The translations under genes were made by a program, and so were the position numbers. A stretch of 64,000 nt of DNA, from NCBI GenBank assembly GCA_012295275.1, contig CM022674.1, positions 15,472,953 to 15,536,952 on the forward strand. Direction: 5' to 3'. Origin of the DNA: Chrysomallon squamiferum (taxonomy: Eukaryota; Mollusca; Gastropoda; Neomphalida; Peltospiridae). Each line of letters starts with the position of its first letter. The stretch's first letter is position 1. The notes beneath the pieces are model-generated. The model saw nothing but the letters and a program-made list of their open reading frames with translations. It had not been told where the DNA came from and did not search any database. Shown here in pieces: positions 9,669-22,152 of the stretch.

Positions 9669-12563
9669 ATGGAGAAAAGAGGACAACGCGAAATGCTTAG
9701 CAGAGGTAATGTGACAGACAGTTTTCAGACTGACCAAAGGTTAAAACAAAGGACAGCTTCACAGACTAGTTTATTCTCGACAGCTACTGCAGAGTTTGGC
9801 AGTGATGATCATGACGGTTCAGAAGTTTATACACCCAAAAAATCCAACAGCAGACGGCGACGTAGAAAAAATGTCAAACACCAACAACCAGAAAAAGTGG
9901 AAACAACACAGACAAAAGAAGAAATTATATTCAAAGATAACACAGATGTCAGCAGTAGACGTTTATCTGGAAGAACAAAATCACTATCAAGTCTCTGTTC
10001 TTGCTCCACTACTGGTGATTTGGATAACACAGAACATGATGATAGTGAGGACCAGGAGAAGGAAAATGAAATTATTTCCAAAGTGTTCAACATTCTTCTT
10101 GAAAAATATAATGGACGTGCAGAGTTCTCCAAACTAATGAAAGAAACCAGTCTTCCTGTAGAAGCTAAAAATGTTTCATGGTTTTATAAACATAAAAAAC
10201 ACTTTTTGCTTTTCACAAACGATAGCAAAATTAAATTTGTTTCTGTGTTTTCAAGATATGCCAGAATCTGTCATCCTTACAATACTTCTCAGTGTAGAAA
10301 AAAAGACTGCAGGTTTCTTCACATATGTACACAGTTTGTACTACGTCAGTGTAAACGCTCTTCTGGTCAGTGTCTTTCACATAATTTTTTTGAGACAAAT
10401 AAGAATCGCATTGAGGAGATAGGTCTGGGATTTTTGAAAAATAAGGACATAGCCAAGGTTGTGAGATGCAGCACCCCTGAATGGTGTGAAGAATATCAGA
10501 ATGGTGTCAAACATGATGAACACTGTCCACTAATTCATGTCTGTAGAAAAGAGGACTGCAATAAGATGTGTGGCTTGAAACATAACATCAGGTCATCTGA
10601 ACACAACCAGTGGGTGCTTAGAATGTTTCATATGAATTATTATAGAGTTCATATGCTTGAACAAATGATTCTTTGCAAACTCAGTAAGAATCGTCAACAG
10701 AATGAACAAAGTCATTCAGATGAAAGCACAACGCCAAAGAACAACATCAACGGTAAAGAGAGGAAAACAGACATATATTCTGTGAACACAGGCCTGCAAC
10801 TTTCAGACCAGAAACAGCTTGATACGAAAGAGAAAGCAGATCCAAGTCTAATTTCGCAGCAGAAACAACTTGATGTCAAAGTGAAAGCAGATCCACCTCA
10901 AATTTCACAACAGAAACAACTTGATGTTAAAGTGAAAGCAGATCCACCTCAAGTTTCACAACAGAAACAACTTGATGTGAATGACAGCTTTAAAAAAGTG
11001 AATTACAGCAATGAAATAGAAGGTCTGCTCTGTGAGAAATGTGTATGGAGTCAGTGTGTAATACATTCAAATACACACAAACAAAGATTCCTACCTTACC
11101 AGTGGCAGATGGAGATTTCTGACAAATGGGTGAACTTTGGCATAGTGGAGAATGAGATGATCGAGCAACGTTTTTGTAGTCTGAAATCAGATACAACTAT
11201 AAAGGTGAGTGGAAAAACAACCAAAACTGAAATGTCATTTATATGTTACAAAGTATAAGTTCTAAACACACTGACTTAACTAAATGTAGCTTTCTTGAAT
11301 GTCCCAAGCTTTTCTCTTTGTAGAAACGTATGTATTAAAAATCATTTGAAAAATATTAGTTCATTAATCCATCTGACAAGATTTACTATTTTGTTTCATG
11401 TATACTCCTGTACTATTATATTTTTTACTACTGCATAACAATACGTAAGAATGTCATGCATGTTAATGCTATTGCATTTCTACCATTATATTATGTACAG
11501 CTAATAATACATATATACATATATACAAATACAAAAATACATACACATACTTTTTTCAGACCTCAGAGCATTTCACTGTTACAGTGGCCAGTAAGTTCAT
11601 TCCAACTGTTATTGATTTTGACGTAATGACAGCTTCTGTTTCTGTGCAACTGAGAAAAGTTGCAGTAAATGTTCAGCGTCTCTCAACAGCATCGTATGTC
11701 ACTGGACAAGAAGACAACTTCACACAGCTCACACAGTGGTGTTGGTATTTTGATGCAGGCCTCGGAAATTGGCTGCCTTATGAACCAGTGAATGTTCACT
11801 TTATTTTATTTTTTCCGTTCTGCTTTTCTATTTAAAACTACTCCAAATAAAGAATCAAAAAGACTCCATAACATTTTATGTATGAAAGATGTATAATATT
11901 TAAAGAAATTATTTTTGTATGAGGATAAAATAAAGCGTTATAAAAAAGAAAGAAGGAATAAAATGGTTTAAATCTTCAACTGAATGCCTAAAACATTGTA
12001 TTTCTAAGATATTATTAGTTATCAAATTAAAAAAAAATCTGTTCTAGGTTACCAAATATATACATATCATAGTATATCATATCACATCATATCACCTAAC
12101 ATTATATTAAATATGTCATACCCACATGATATATCATATAACACAAACCAAAGTATTTCTTATAAAAGAGCAATTTTTTGGTTTGTTTTTTTGTTTATTG
12201 TAGAAAACTTTGCAGTATACCCTTGAACTGAAGTATTTGGGTGGGCAACCATTTTATAACTTTGAAACAGAGGAATTTCAGTATGAAATAAATTTTAGCC
12301 AAATGACCCAAACAAATTTGAAAACATTAAAACAAAGACGACTGCTGAGGAGACCTGCTTTTGTTTCCAGTGATGATGTACAAAGACAAACAAAAGTGTA
12401 AGTAGAAAAATACTATACAAGAAAATTACGTTTCGATTAAATGTTTTGTACCTCCCGTTCTGTTATTTTAGATTTTCTTGTCTTATTTTATTTTTTTAAA
12501 TCTTTTCTATCGTTGTCCTGTATCTTATTATCCAGCTATATGATTTTTTCGAAACTTTTTTTT

Positions 12564-12659
<96 letters not shown>

Positions 12660-12994
12660 TTTATTTATTTATTTTTATTATATAACAAAATCCAGATTTC
12701 ACCCATGTCTTTTGTCCAAGAAGCCTGTACGTTCTGCCAGTCTCCCAGACAACTGGTGGCCTTTAGACTGTTACCAGCCAGTAGAAATGGTAAAACTAAA
12801 CCTTGATGACTTCATGGAAGATGATGAGGAGAAAGCTGTGATGAAATTATTTTTCTCTACCATGAACAGATCGAAAATAATATTGAAGTCTTTGTTTCGC
12901 ATCCAGAATCTACCAATGTGGGAAAAATACTGTAGGTAAGAAGCCACAAATAATGAAACTGTGCAAAACATTATCATAAATATATTCAAGATAT

Positions 12995-13065
<71 letters not shown>

Positions 13066-14163
13066 TTATTGTTGGTTTTGTTGTAATTTTGTCATCCAAT
13101 CTTAATTAATAACAAGATTTAACATGAAAAAGAGTAAACTTGGTTAAGGAAATATTTGCCATCCATTTGCTAAAGACTGAAAATATTTAAGAATGTATTT
13201 GATAAACATTTTTACAGAAAAGTAATCAGAATTTACTGTGTTCAGTAACGTAAGTTATTATCAAATAAATTGTGACAGAACATAAAAAAAATGTAGAATA
13301 TTAAACCTAGGTGAGCAGTGAGCAATACTATTTTTAATTATAATAAATCTTTACAGGCCATGTATACATATATAAATTTTTTCAGTATGAGAAAAGTAAT
13401 GTTGATGAACAGGGATGAAGAAGGAGATATTAACGAAAGATTTCTATTTCATGGAACTAGTGACGACATTACTGTTATACGTGGAATCTGCCACAACAAC
13501 ATTGATTTCAGGCTGAACGGCAAAAATGGAACAGTTTACGGCAAAGGAGCTTATTTCGCCCGGGATGCCAAATACAGCCACTGCTACACCACAGGATCAC
13601 ATTGCTACATGTTCATTTCAAAGGTTCTTGTAGGCCAGTATGCTAAAGGTGAAAGTTCCTATTGCCGGCCTCCTCCTAGGAAAGGACATGTTCTTTATGA
13701 TTCCTGTGTCGATGATGTAAATAATCCATCAATTTTTGTAATCTTTGACACTTCACAGAGTTACCCAGTGTTTCTACTTGAATATTCTGTGAAGAGCACA
13801 CTAGAACTGTCATCACCAAGCTCCTCAGTACCTGCTTTGCATGCCTCTACTCCTACCAGTAACACTCAAATACCCACTTCATATAGGATTCCACCCCCCT
13901 CTCAACTCCCTCCTCCACTCCCCCCTAAATCATTTCAAATTTCTACTTCTACAGCAAATGCTTCCAACACTTCATTAAGATTTCTCAGTTCTACTTTTAC
14001 AACAAATGCTTCCAACACTTCACAAATAAGCACTTTAAGTAAGCTAATGCACCCCTCTCGAATCCCTCCTCCAGTCCCCCCAAAACCGTATCCCCGTTCT
14101 ATTCTTACAGTAATTAATTCACCAAGTTCAACTTCCACAGTGACTGGTAACACATCACAATGA
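9669..14163 (+). CDS. PARP12/ZAP-like gene A (CCCH x4, WWE x2, PARP)
   Basis: This is a predicted RNA-binding mono-ADP-ribosyltransferase. The exons are 9,371-11,204, 11,560-11,787, 12,204-12,397, 12,696-12,935 and 13,386-14,163, and all junctions keep phase. Exon 1 encodes a Ser/Thr- and Arg-rich N-terminus, then a winged-helix-like segment (VSWFYKHKKHFLLF). Four CCCH fingers follow (ICHPYNTSQCRKKDCRFLH; ICTQFVLRQC; EWCEEYQ to HCPLIH; CRKEDCNKMCGLKH), then a 17-residue repeat and WWE1 (LPYQWQMEISDKW). Exons 2-3 encode WWE2 (TQWCWYFD, GNWLPYEP, LKYLGGQPF). Exons 4-5 encode the catalytic domain: RIQNLPMWEKY, FHGTS (triad His), GKGAYFAR (triad Tyr), and a hydrophobic third position in YPVFLLEY, as in mono-transferases. 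A proline-rich tail follows. The ATG at 9,375, homologous to the start of B', hits TGA at 9,423; the frame is then open from 9,426, and its first ATG is 9,669. Function in antiviral defence is by family analogy. Confidence 0.85.
10805..10985 (+). repeat. 51-base coding tandem repeat in copy A
   Basis: Three full units of a 17-residue repeat (consensus KQLDVKVKADPPQISQQ) lie between the zinc fingers and WWE1, followed by a partial KQLDVN. The first unit is the most divergent (KQLDTKEKADPSLISQQ). Copy A' has one more full unit, which accounts exactly for its 17-residue longer frame. Confidence 0.93.
12567..13067. repeat. Intronic (CT)n and (TTTA)n microsatellites of copy A
   Basis: A CT tract at about 12,570-12,654 lies just before the acceptor of exon 4 and may supply its pyrimidine tract. 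A TTTA/ATTT tract lies at about 12,990-13,067 in the next intron. Both are mirrored in A' with different lengths. Confidence 0.9.
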
Positions 14164-15340
14164 CATTTTCAAACACATTTATATCTCTCAAGACTGTTTA
14201 TTTTATTTTATTTTTGTTTTTTTTTTTTTGTTGTTGTTTTTGTTGTGGTTTTTTGTTGTTGTTTTAAATCGCTGTTTGATACTTTAATTTTATTTTTAAT
14301 TAAACCTATTTTTCATTTCTTTTCTTTTTATGCAGTGTAAACGTTTATTAATACTTTGTTCTCTAGGACAGAGCTATCTTAACACACATGTACAGTGGAA
14401 ATTTGCCCAGCGGTCACACTGACATAGGAGCCCCATGATAAATTATGTATATCGTGACTTACAACCCATAAATAAATACTATAATATACTATACTATAGG
14501 TACTTGTTACTGAAAAAATGCATATTTTAGCATATGTTTTACGAAAGATAATGAATAATTTTAATGTTATTTTCTATGATAACAAGTGGACAATGTGTAG
14601 CTTGTAGCTTCAGTGCACTGCATGGGACATTTCAATTTATACTCACAAGTAGATGAGCTAACCCCTCACTTTACTGTAGACTGAGGTTTATATTACAGGG
14701 CAGTATAGGTCTATAGCGTAAATTACAGAGGCATGGTGGGTCTGTAGTTTAAGAAAAGGATTACATTTGAGAGTGTGTGGGTCAGTAGGATACATAAACA
14801 AAGGATTATACTAAACAGGCTATGATATAGTTGGACACATACATAAGTGTGTATTACAAGACTGTATGGGTCAGTAGGATACACAAATAATTATATTACA
14901 TGGTGCATAGGTCAGTAGGATATAGTAAGGAGTACATTACAGTAGTGTATGCATAAATTGGATATACAGTGGTGTATGGGTAAGTGGGATACAAAAGGAT
15001 AACATCACAGAGTGTATGGGTAAGCGGAATACACAAATGATTATATTACAGGGATGAAGATCTCAGGCGAATGCTCAAATAATAATAAACCGATGCACAG
15101 ATCAGCTAAAATACATTTCGGAATGAGTCACATACGGTGTATACAAAAAATTGTGCTATAGGGGTATATGGGTAGTTTTGGATTACATTTTAAGGTGCAT
15201 TCATTACGTAGCATTATAGTATGAGGATACTGTATAATTATAGAAGTTGAATGGATCATGTATAGTTATTTTTAATAGGGGTGTACTGATATGTAGAATT
15301 ATATTATAGATGTCAGATAACTTGATGCATGGTATCAAAA
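14164..15340. repeat. 3' flank of copy A with degenerate minisatellite
   Basis: After the stop codon, an AT-rich 3' flank leads into a degenerate tandem repeat at about 14,640-15,340. Its units are roughly 45-60 bases and share GGGTCAGTAGGATACA, then CAAAGGATTATATTACAG-like sequence, and a GTGTATG start. The units vary widely. Related units follow copy B (29,080-29,350), and the mirrored block is 46,670-47,310. No coding potential was seen. Confidence 0.75.
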
Positions 15341-15402
15341 GCAGTAAGAGGCTCTAGGTTCAATCCTTCTTAGAGTACCCTTTGCATTATTTATCTTCTT
15401 CG

Positions 15403-15403
<1 letters not shown>

Positions 15404-15458
<55 letters not shown>

Positions 15459-15625
15459 ACTGATAACTGAGAACCCTCTTTTTTTCTCTCAAACATTTAT
15501 CTTATAGGGAACAGGACTGTTGATAAATTTACATTCACTGACTATTCTTCTTCTTATTATTTTTGTCGTCGTCGTTGTTTTTGTTGTTGCTGTTAGTAAT
15601 AGAAGTAGTAGTATACTTATTATTA

Positions 15626-15722
<97 letters not shown>

Positions 15723-15723
15723 A
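15404..15723. repeat. (CA)n and (TTA)n microsatellites
   Basis: A CA dinucleotide tract spans about 15,404-15,455 and a TTA tract about 15,630-15,723. The mirrored tracts at about 46,541-46,587 and 46,292-46,370 are shorter. Confidence 0.92.
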
Positions 15724-15939
15724 AAGACAAAGTCATCTTACAACCACCGGTAATATTAATGACTGCAGTAATAAATAAATAAATAAATAAATGATTTTTT
15801 TATGTCGTATTTTCTTGATTACTCATAAACAATAAATAAAATTTACCAAATTGTTTTCTTTTTTTTTTTTTTTGTAACAGTAGTTTATTACACCACACTT
15901 GAACTATTTCGTGACGTTAACATTTTAGTTTTGTGCATT

Positions 15940-16160
15940 TTCCATACTTATAGAAAATAATATTTTAATAAATGAACCATAAAAGTGAGGTAAGCTTCAC
16001 TTCGGTTTCACCGGATAACTGCATTAATAGTAAACAGTGTGTTTATAAAAGGATGTGGTATGTGATGTCCTGTCTATGGAAAGGTGCACATAAAACACTC
16101 TTGCTGCTAATTAACAGTTTAGTCACTTTAAGTCTTTCTCATGAACATTAAGATTATACT
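15940..16160 (+). repeat. Recurrent element with ATG and GTAAGC donor, copy 2
   Basis: Here the element lies on the plus strand. ATGAACCATAAAAGTGAG is followed by a GTAAGC donor. It sits tail to tail with the decarboxylase fragment at 16,363-17,980 and upstream of PARP copy B, about 6.3 kb away. Confidence 0.5.
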
Positions 16161-16362
16161 AAAACGTTTTTAATACATTTGGATTTTTTTTTTTTCCTGA
16201 TCGAGACATTAAATAGTTCTTTATTTTTAATAATAAACATTACAATAAGTAAATCGAATAAAATAACAACGTTCAGATAGTAAAATAACAAAATAAGTTT
16301 CTATCTGAAATCTATATTTTCCATCTTAATTCTACTTAATTCTACCCTAACTCTACGCTTAC

Positions 16363-17980
16363 CTACTCACTGACTTCTGATCCTCATGTTATCAATATCG
16401 AGAGATTTGAACACCTGGTGCTGATACGATTTGAGATCGGAGACCATCTTCAAAAACAGATTTCTCCGCAGCCGTGCTCTTTGTAGATTGCATCTCTGAT
16501 TTCGAATATCATCTCATTATGGAACTCAAGGAAAACCTAGTCTTCAGAATCACTCAAACTCTCTACAAGAACTTTCTTCTCAGCTTGTCGGTTGTTGTCG
16601 GGTCGGTGTAAAAAAATAGCTCTGACGTCATCTCCACTATGACGTCCCAAGATAGGTGATATTTTCGTCTTAGGCTCTTTCCGCGCATATGGCGAATTGA
16701 ATAACGAAGTGTTCGTTGATTAAAGCTGGTACCATGTATGGCCTCCCAGAATCATTGATCATGCGCAATAGCTTCTGAGTTAGAGAGTTGGACCGTTGAA
16801 GAGAAATGTTATTTTGGGCAATTGCAGATTCTTCTAAATAATTTTTATATATGTATTTATTTTCAGATTATATTTGCTTTCGTCATTTTTCAATTTTATT
16901 CATTTATTTCCCTTACTGTTCTGGTACTGTTCATTTATTTATTTATTATTTTCAATACTTTATATATATTTCTTTTTTTTCTTTATTCTTTTTTCATTAT
17001 TATTATTTTGTTTATGTTTATATTTCCTTTACTCATTATTAATTTGTATTTATTTATTTATTTACTATCCTAATTCTTTCATTAATGCTTTTGTTATTAT
17101 TACATATGATATTTTTCTTTAAAATAATAGATGAATAAATAAATATATCAAGCTAGTGAATATAAATTATAATTTAATCCTGTCCTTAAGACGGAAATAA
17201 ACAATACTGATAATAATGAAATGAAAAAATCATATAGCCATGATAACTGGTTCATATACAATAATATGGGTTTTGTTTTTTTTTTGGGGGAGGGGGCAGG
17301 TATGGATGAACTTAGCCTGTCAGCCAAACATGGATCTCTTGTGATTATTATTGATACTGTGACGATGGTCAATGTGGTCTTTTACCGGAATGTCCTGGTA
17401 TTTTAAAGAAGTCGTCACAAAAAATAATACAGATAAAAATACAAATAAATAAATGCAAATAACTGAAACTACCTTGTGTTACTTGTAAGTACATAATATA
17501 CGACATTTACTTGTACATATTAAAATATAAATCATATGTATTCACCAATAATTACGTAATACATTTGTTATTGAAGTGAAGCCTACGTTTCCCATTTGAT
17601 ATAGTACCACATAATTTTAAAAGGAAACAATACAACAACAACAAATTTAGACAGGAAAAACATCCAAGCGATATGGATTATTTTACTAAACTCTGTTCTG
17701 ACTGTATTATAAATTTAAAGACAAATTTAATATAATTTATACCATTTAAAAGGTAATTTCTTGAATAAATCATAATTTATCTTATTATTTTCATCATCTT
17801 CATTATTATTTCTTAATGTTCTTGCTACTAACAATTATAATCTCGATTCGTTTCATCAAGAACGAGAAGTTTGCTATTTTACCGAACATGACTGCGAGAC
17901 TTACCTCCCTTAGACAATGCCGAAGCCCTTCAACGCCGTGGGTTCGTAAAACGAACCAAAGTTTCAGAGATCGAAACCGC
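16363..17980 (-). pseudogene. Decayed decarboxylase (AADC/HDC-like) fragment, unit 1, left arm
   Basis: Exon a (17,980-17,905, 76 nt) is well kept: [12 protein letters not shown], then HGVEGLR, ending GAG|GTAAGT. Exon b is almost entirely lost; only its 3' scrap near TCCTTAAG at about 17,185 remains. Exon c (about 16,793-16,363) still shows LINEHFVIQFAICAER and SLSDSED but has in-frame stops after both blocks and a frameshift near FEIRDAI. It is clearly dead. It occupies the same place upstream of copy B that 5,681-7,607 occupies upstream of copy A. Confidence 0.75.
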
Positions 17981-18261
17981 CTGCTTAAAGTTATTCCCCA
18001 GTGCGATTAATTTAATAAGAATATGTCAGAAATATTCTTTGTTGTGGATGAAAGAAAGGAGAAAGAAAGAAATCTAAACGACATTACAATATTCTAAAAT
18101 TAATGAAATGTCAGACATATTATTCGATCTTAATTATTGTTATTGTCACTGTTGTTATGGTTGTTGTTGTTGTTATTATTATTATTATTATAAAAGGTGA
18201 CTGCCAGTCACATAACTGAGTAACGTATAGTCCTGATTTTATTTTAACTTTTACTTCCTGA

Positions 18262-18293
<32 letters not shown>

Positions 18294-18770
18294 CAACAAC
18301 AACAACAACAGCAGCAGCAACAAAAATCATAATAGTAAGGATATAATGTGCTGTTTAAAAGATACTCAAATCATTTCAGATATTTTTTTTTTTTTTTTTT
18401 TTTTTTACTATTCATTCATTAGTGATGCCTTACTGGATATTTTGTTCGGAGAACCAGCAGATTACTTTATTCAGCTGAGAGCTACTGCCAGAACCTAGTT
18501 TTATTTATTTAATATTTGGAGCAAAAGCTAAGCCACGGACACAATGCATAATAAATATAGTATGACGTTTGTCTACATATCTTACCTACTTTTGTTTCAC
18601 TGATAACTGATAACAGCACTGTTTCTTCCTTATCATTCTTACGTCATTATATCAGTATTTCAGACAGGAAAACGAACTATAGCAACAACAATAACAACAG
18701 TAATAACAACAACAACAGCAACAATAACAACAGCTATAACTGAACTGAACTAAATAAATAATTCTGTTAC
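17981..18770. other. Intergenic, simple repeats and unit-conserved flank
   Basis: No gene is supported. Triplet tracts lie near 18,175-18,310 and poly-T near 18,380-18,406. The segment 18,640-18,770 matches 3,670-3,800 and is the left flank of the LINE insertion. Confidence 0.6.
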
Positions 18771-21040
18771 TACGGTAACTTCGTGTCTTCCATAATGATA
18801 TATATATATATATACGTATGATTAAGACAGAGATTATCATATTAAATGCCTGCAACGGAAGATAGCAAAAAAAATAATAATAATAATAAAAAAAAAATTA
18901 AAAAAAAATATAATGATAATAATGAGAATCAGTATAAACAAACGCTAAACTGAGCTGTTAGGTAATATAGAATATCTAATAAAAAAAAAAATGAAGATAC
19001 TAAAAACTTCAAATCCTAAAGAGTACTGGTCAATTCCGAACAACAATAAGCAGAGCCGGACAAAAGTAGATGTGTTAGTAGATTCTTTATTTCATTTCTT
19101 CGAAACTCTTAATAGCAATGTTGATGAATCTTTGCCTGATCATGTAACACCAATAGAAGAGTTACACACTCAAAGTCAGTAAACCACTAATGATATTTTG
19201 AACAAGCCTATTTCAGCCGAGAAAATATCTACCGCAGCGGACAGACTCCATTGTAATCGATCATCTGGAGAAGACTTTATTATCGATGAATATATAAAGC
19301 ATACTGCTAAAATTATGTTACCTTTATATGTGCTATTGTTTAATGTTATTCTTGATACAGCAGTTATACCGTCCATCTAGTTAGTGGGACTCATCAAACC
19401 AATATATAAAAATAAAGATGCTCGAAATGACACTGAAAATTATAGACCTATTACATTATTAAGCTGTTTAGGTAAATTACTTACATCTGTACTTAATTCT
19501 AGATTAAATAAGTATACAGACGAAACAAACATGAAATTAGAAAATCAAGCTAGATTTCATAAAAATGATTAAACGACAGACCATATATTTTCTTTATACT
19601 CGATAATTATTTTAATGAACAAATTGTGCTTTTATAGATTTTGAGAAAGCGTTTGATAGGGTCCTGAGAAAATCTGTCGCCAATTTTTATGTTCTGTTTT
19701 TCTAAATGACTTAGAGGAATTTCTTATAACTGAAGAATTTAATATTTATTTAAAGCATTGTATTCTACTGTATGCTGACGATACAATACTGTTAGTAGAA
19801 TCACCGAATGCTCTGCAACATAATCTTAACATTTTTCCTAATTACCGCCGACTATGGAGATTTAAAGTTAATATAAATATAACTAAAATAAGGATTTTCA
19901 GTAAAAGGAGAAAAAACTAGTGATTATATATTTAAATTTGATGGAGAGATTTATTGATACAGCAGATAACTATAAATATAACTATATGCATTTTACAAGA
20001 AACGGCCAGTTCACTTACAATGTAAAACAACTCTATAACAAAGCAGTGACAGCCATATATAGCCTAATAGCTAAACGTCGTCAGAATAATCTCTCCGTGG
20101 AATGTATACTTGATTTATTTCACAAACTAATAGAGCTAATTTTATTGTATGGTTGTGAAGTATGGGGTTTTACAAATATACAACTAATAGAAAGATTCCA
20201 AATGAAACTGTGTAAGTATTTACTAAATGTTAATAAATGTATCCCTGGTTTTATGATCTATGATGATCTAGGACGGTGTCACCTTTTTATTTCTATAAAA
20301 GTAAGAATGATAATCTTTTGGGGAACCTAATTTACAAAACGTAAAACAAGACTTCGTCACAGCTATGTTATTTAATGCATGCTATTATTCTCCTTGGACA
20401 CATTTGTAAAAAATGTTTTAGATGATTGTGGTTTAACATATACATGGACATATCTCAACTTAAATAATGTTAAATGGTATCCAAAATATTACATTATCAG
20501 TATCTACAAATATGGAAAAATCAAACTGAAACGTCTCCAAAGTGTATTAATTATAAAAAATTTAAAATTTGAAATTACAAAACTATTTTACTTTGCTGAC
20601 TCAAAACAAGGCTAATGTCTTATGTAAATTTAGAACCGTGAAATCTAAACTTCCTATTGAAACTGGACCACGGTGCAGTATTCTAAGAGAAAACAGAATA
20701 TGTCATATCTGTAATCTTAACTAAAGTGGTGATGAATATCATTATATATTTGACTGTTATGATCCTATTTTATTAAATGCGAGAAAATATACCAGTTAAA
20801 TATATGAGACATCTAAATGTATTTTCATATAATAATTTGTTTAACAGTAAAATATATTTGTATTGAAAAAGCTATGTTTATTAATAACAACTATATATGA
20901 CAATGTTTGTCCTCCGCGTTAAACGTTAAACTTTCACGCATGTGCATTTTAATTTTGTTATTATGTAGCTGTAATACATTCTTCTCTGTGCTGTAATCCT
21001 ACAGTTTATGTGAATAAAGTCATTGTCATTATTACAGAAA
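18771..21040 (+). mobile_element. Degenerate LINE (non-LTR retrotransposon) with reverse transcriptase remnants
   Basis: Successive broken frames encode a non-LTR reverse transcriptase: NRSSGEDFI (about 19,255), IKPIYKNKD and ENYRPITLLS (about 19,390-19,470), FIDFEKAFDRV (about 19,640), YADDTILL (about 19,770), and the downstream LLYGCEVWGF (about 20,150). Stops and frameshifts separate them, so it is inactive. The 3' end has GTGAATAAAGTCATTGTC. TCTGTTAC occurs at 18,763-18,770 and again at 21,041-21,048, a candidate 8-base target-site duplication. Unit 0 near 3,790 lacks the insertion. The endonuclease domain was not found, so it is probably 5'-truncated. Confidence 0.85.
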
Positions 21041-21214
21041 TCTGTTACAGTATTTTAAACTAGGCTGATATACTGCATGTATCTCTGACATTATTAACGC
21101 GCCGCGTGTATTTTTCAACTGTACAGTTATTTACTATATGGTATCATCTCTAAATAAATAAATAAATAAATCTAACGAATGATTTACAGTTATTTCGTGT
21201 TCCCGTGCAAGGCG

Positions 21215-21348
21215 CAAATGCCATGGCCAGAAGTTGGGACCAGTTTGCCATGAGTTCGAACCTAACGCACAGTTTCCTGAAGGATGCGTAGCAACAACAG
21301 AGAATCAGTGTGCACAATACAGGAAACTAGACACTTCCAACAGCTCAG
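21215..21348 (+). promoter_or_regulatory. Conserved 5' noncoding exon-like segment of PARP copy B
   Basis: This copy starts near GCCATGGCCAGAAGTTGG and ends CAACAGCTCAG|GTGACC, a usable donor. The matching acceptor would be GCAG at about 22,153, after a poly-T tract. The equivalent segment is deleted in B'. Confidence 0.5.
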
Positions 21349-21399
21349 GTGACCGGATCGTCTGAAGATATAAGTGAGTCAGGACATTTAAATGTCTTA

Positions 21400-21474
21400 T
21401 GATGTTAATTGATGATGTCAGAAGAAAAAATCATGAACACTTGCAGGTATACATATTATTATTATTATTATTAT

Positions 21475-21528
<54 letters not shown>

Positions 21529-21944
21529 TAGTGGTAATAGTATTGCTATTATTTACGCCTTTCCTATATGAAGGGGGTCGATCTTGCATCATGTAGACTT
21601 CGTCACGGGCACTCACGAAATCGCCCTATATTTATGTTAAACTGTTTGGAATGATTATTGTTTAAATATGTTATTATTCGTGTTTTTATATAATCATGAA
21701 GAAATAAGTAAAAGAAAACAACAAACACTTTGAGATCACTATGCATACGGTATAGGAAACATGAAACTTTCGTGTTACGTTGACCTGGGAGTACAGGTTT
21801 TAAATCCATGCAACGATGAACAATAAGAACGTGACACTTTTAGTATTGTGCAAGGTTTAAAACTAAGACCACCATTCTACGCCTGGGATAACCGCGTATG
21901 TAAATCCCTGAACTATGTTAGACGCTCTGTAATATTTATTTATT

Positions 21945-22011
<67 letters not shown>

Positions 22012-22105
22012 TTTTTTATGAATGAGGGAAATATTTTATACTTATTAATTTTCAAATATAAGTTGTCTCTTTTATGTTTCTAATTTTTATTATTGTTTTA
22101 TTTTT

Positions 22106-22151
<46 letters not shown>
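21400..22151. repeat. Upstream flank of copy B: TAT/TAG triplets, (CTA)n and poly-T
   Basis: Triplet tracts lie at about 21,457-21,533 and 21,940-22,013, and a long poly-T run at about 22,108-22,150. Between them (about 21,600-21,870) is the unit-conserved block with GTTGACCTGGGAGTACAGG and AACAATAAGAACGTGACAC. Confidence 0.8.

Positions 22152-22152
<1 letters not shown>

Noticed and set aside
9796-10137. Second plus-strand frame inside exon 1 of copy A
   Set aside because: It overlaps the CCCH-encoding frame, has no domain, and is a shadow reading; the same goes for its counterparts in B, A' and C.
16822-17122. Hydrophobic frames resembling membrane proteins
   Set aside because: They come from ATTT-rich low-complexity DNA inside a decayed decarboxylase fragment, overlap in three frames, and have no splice or start support.
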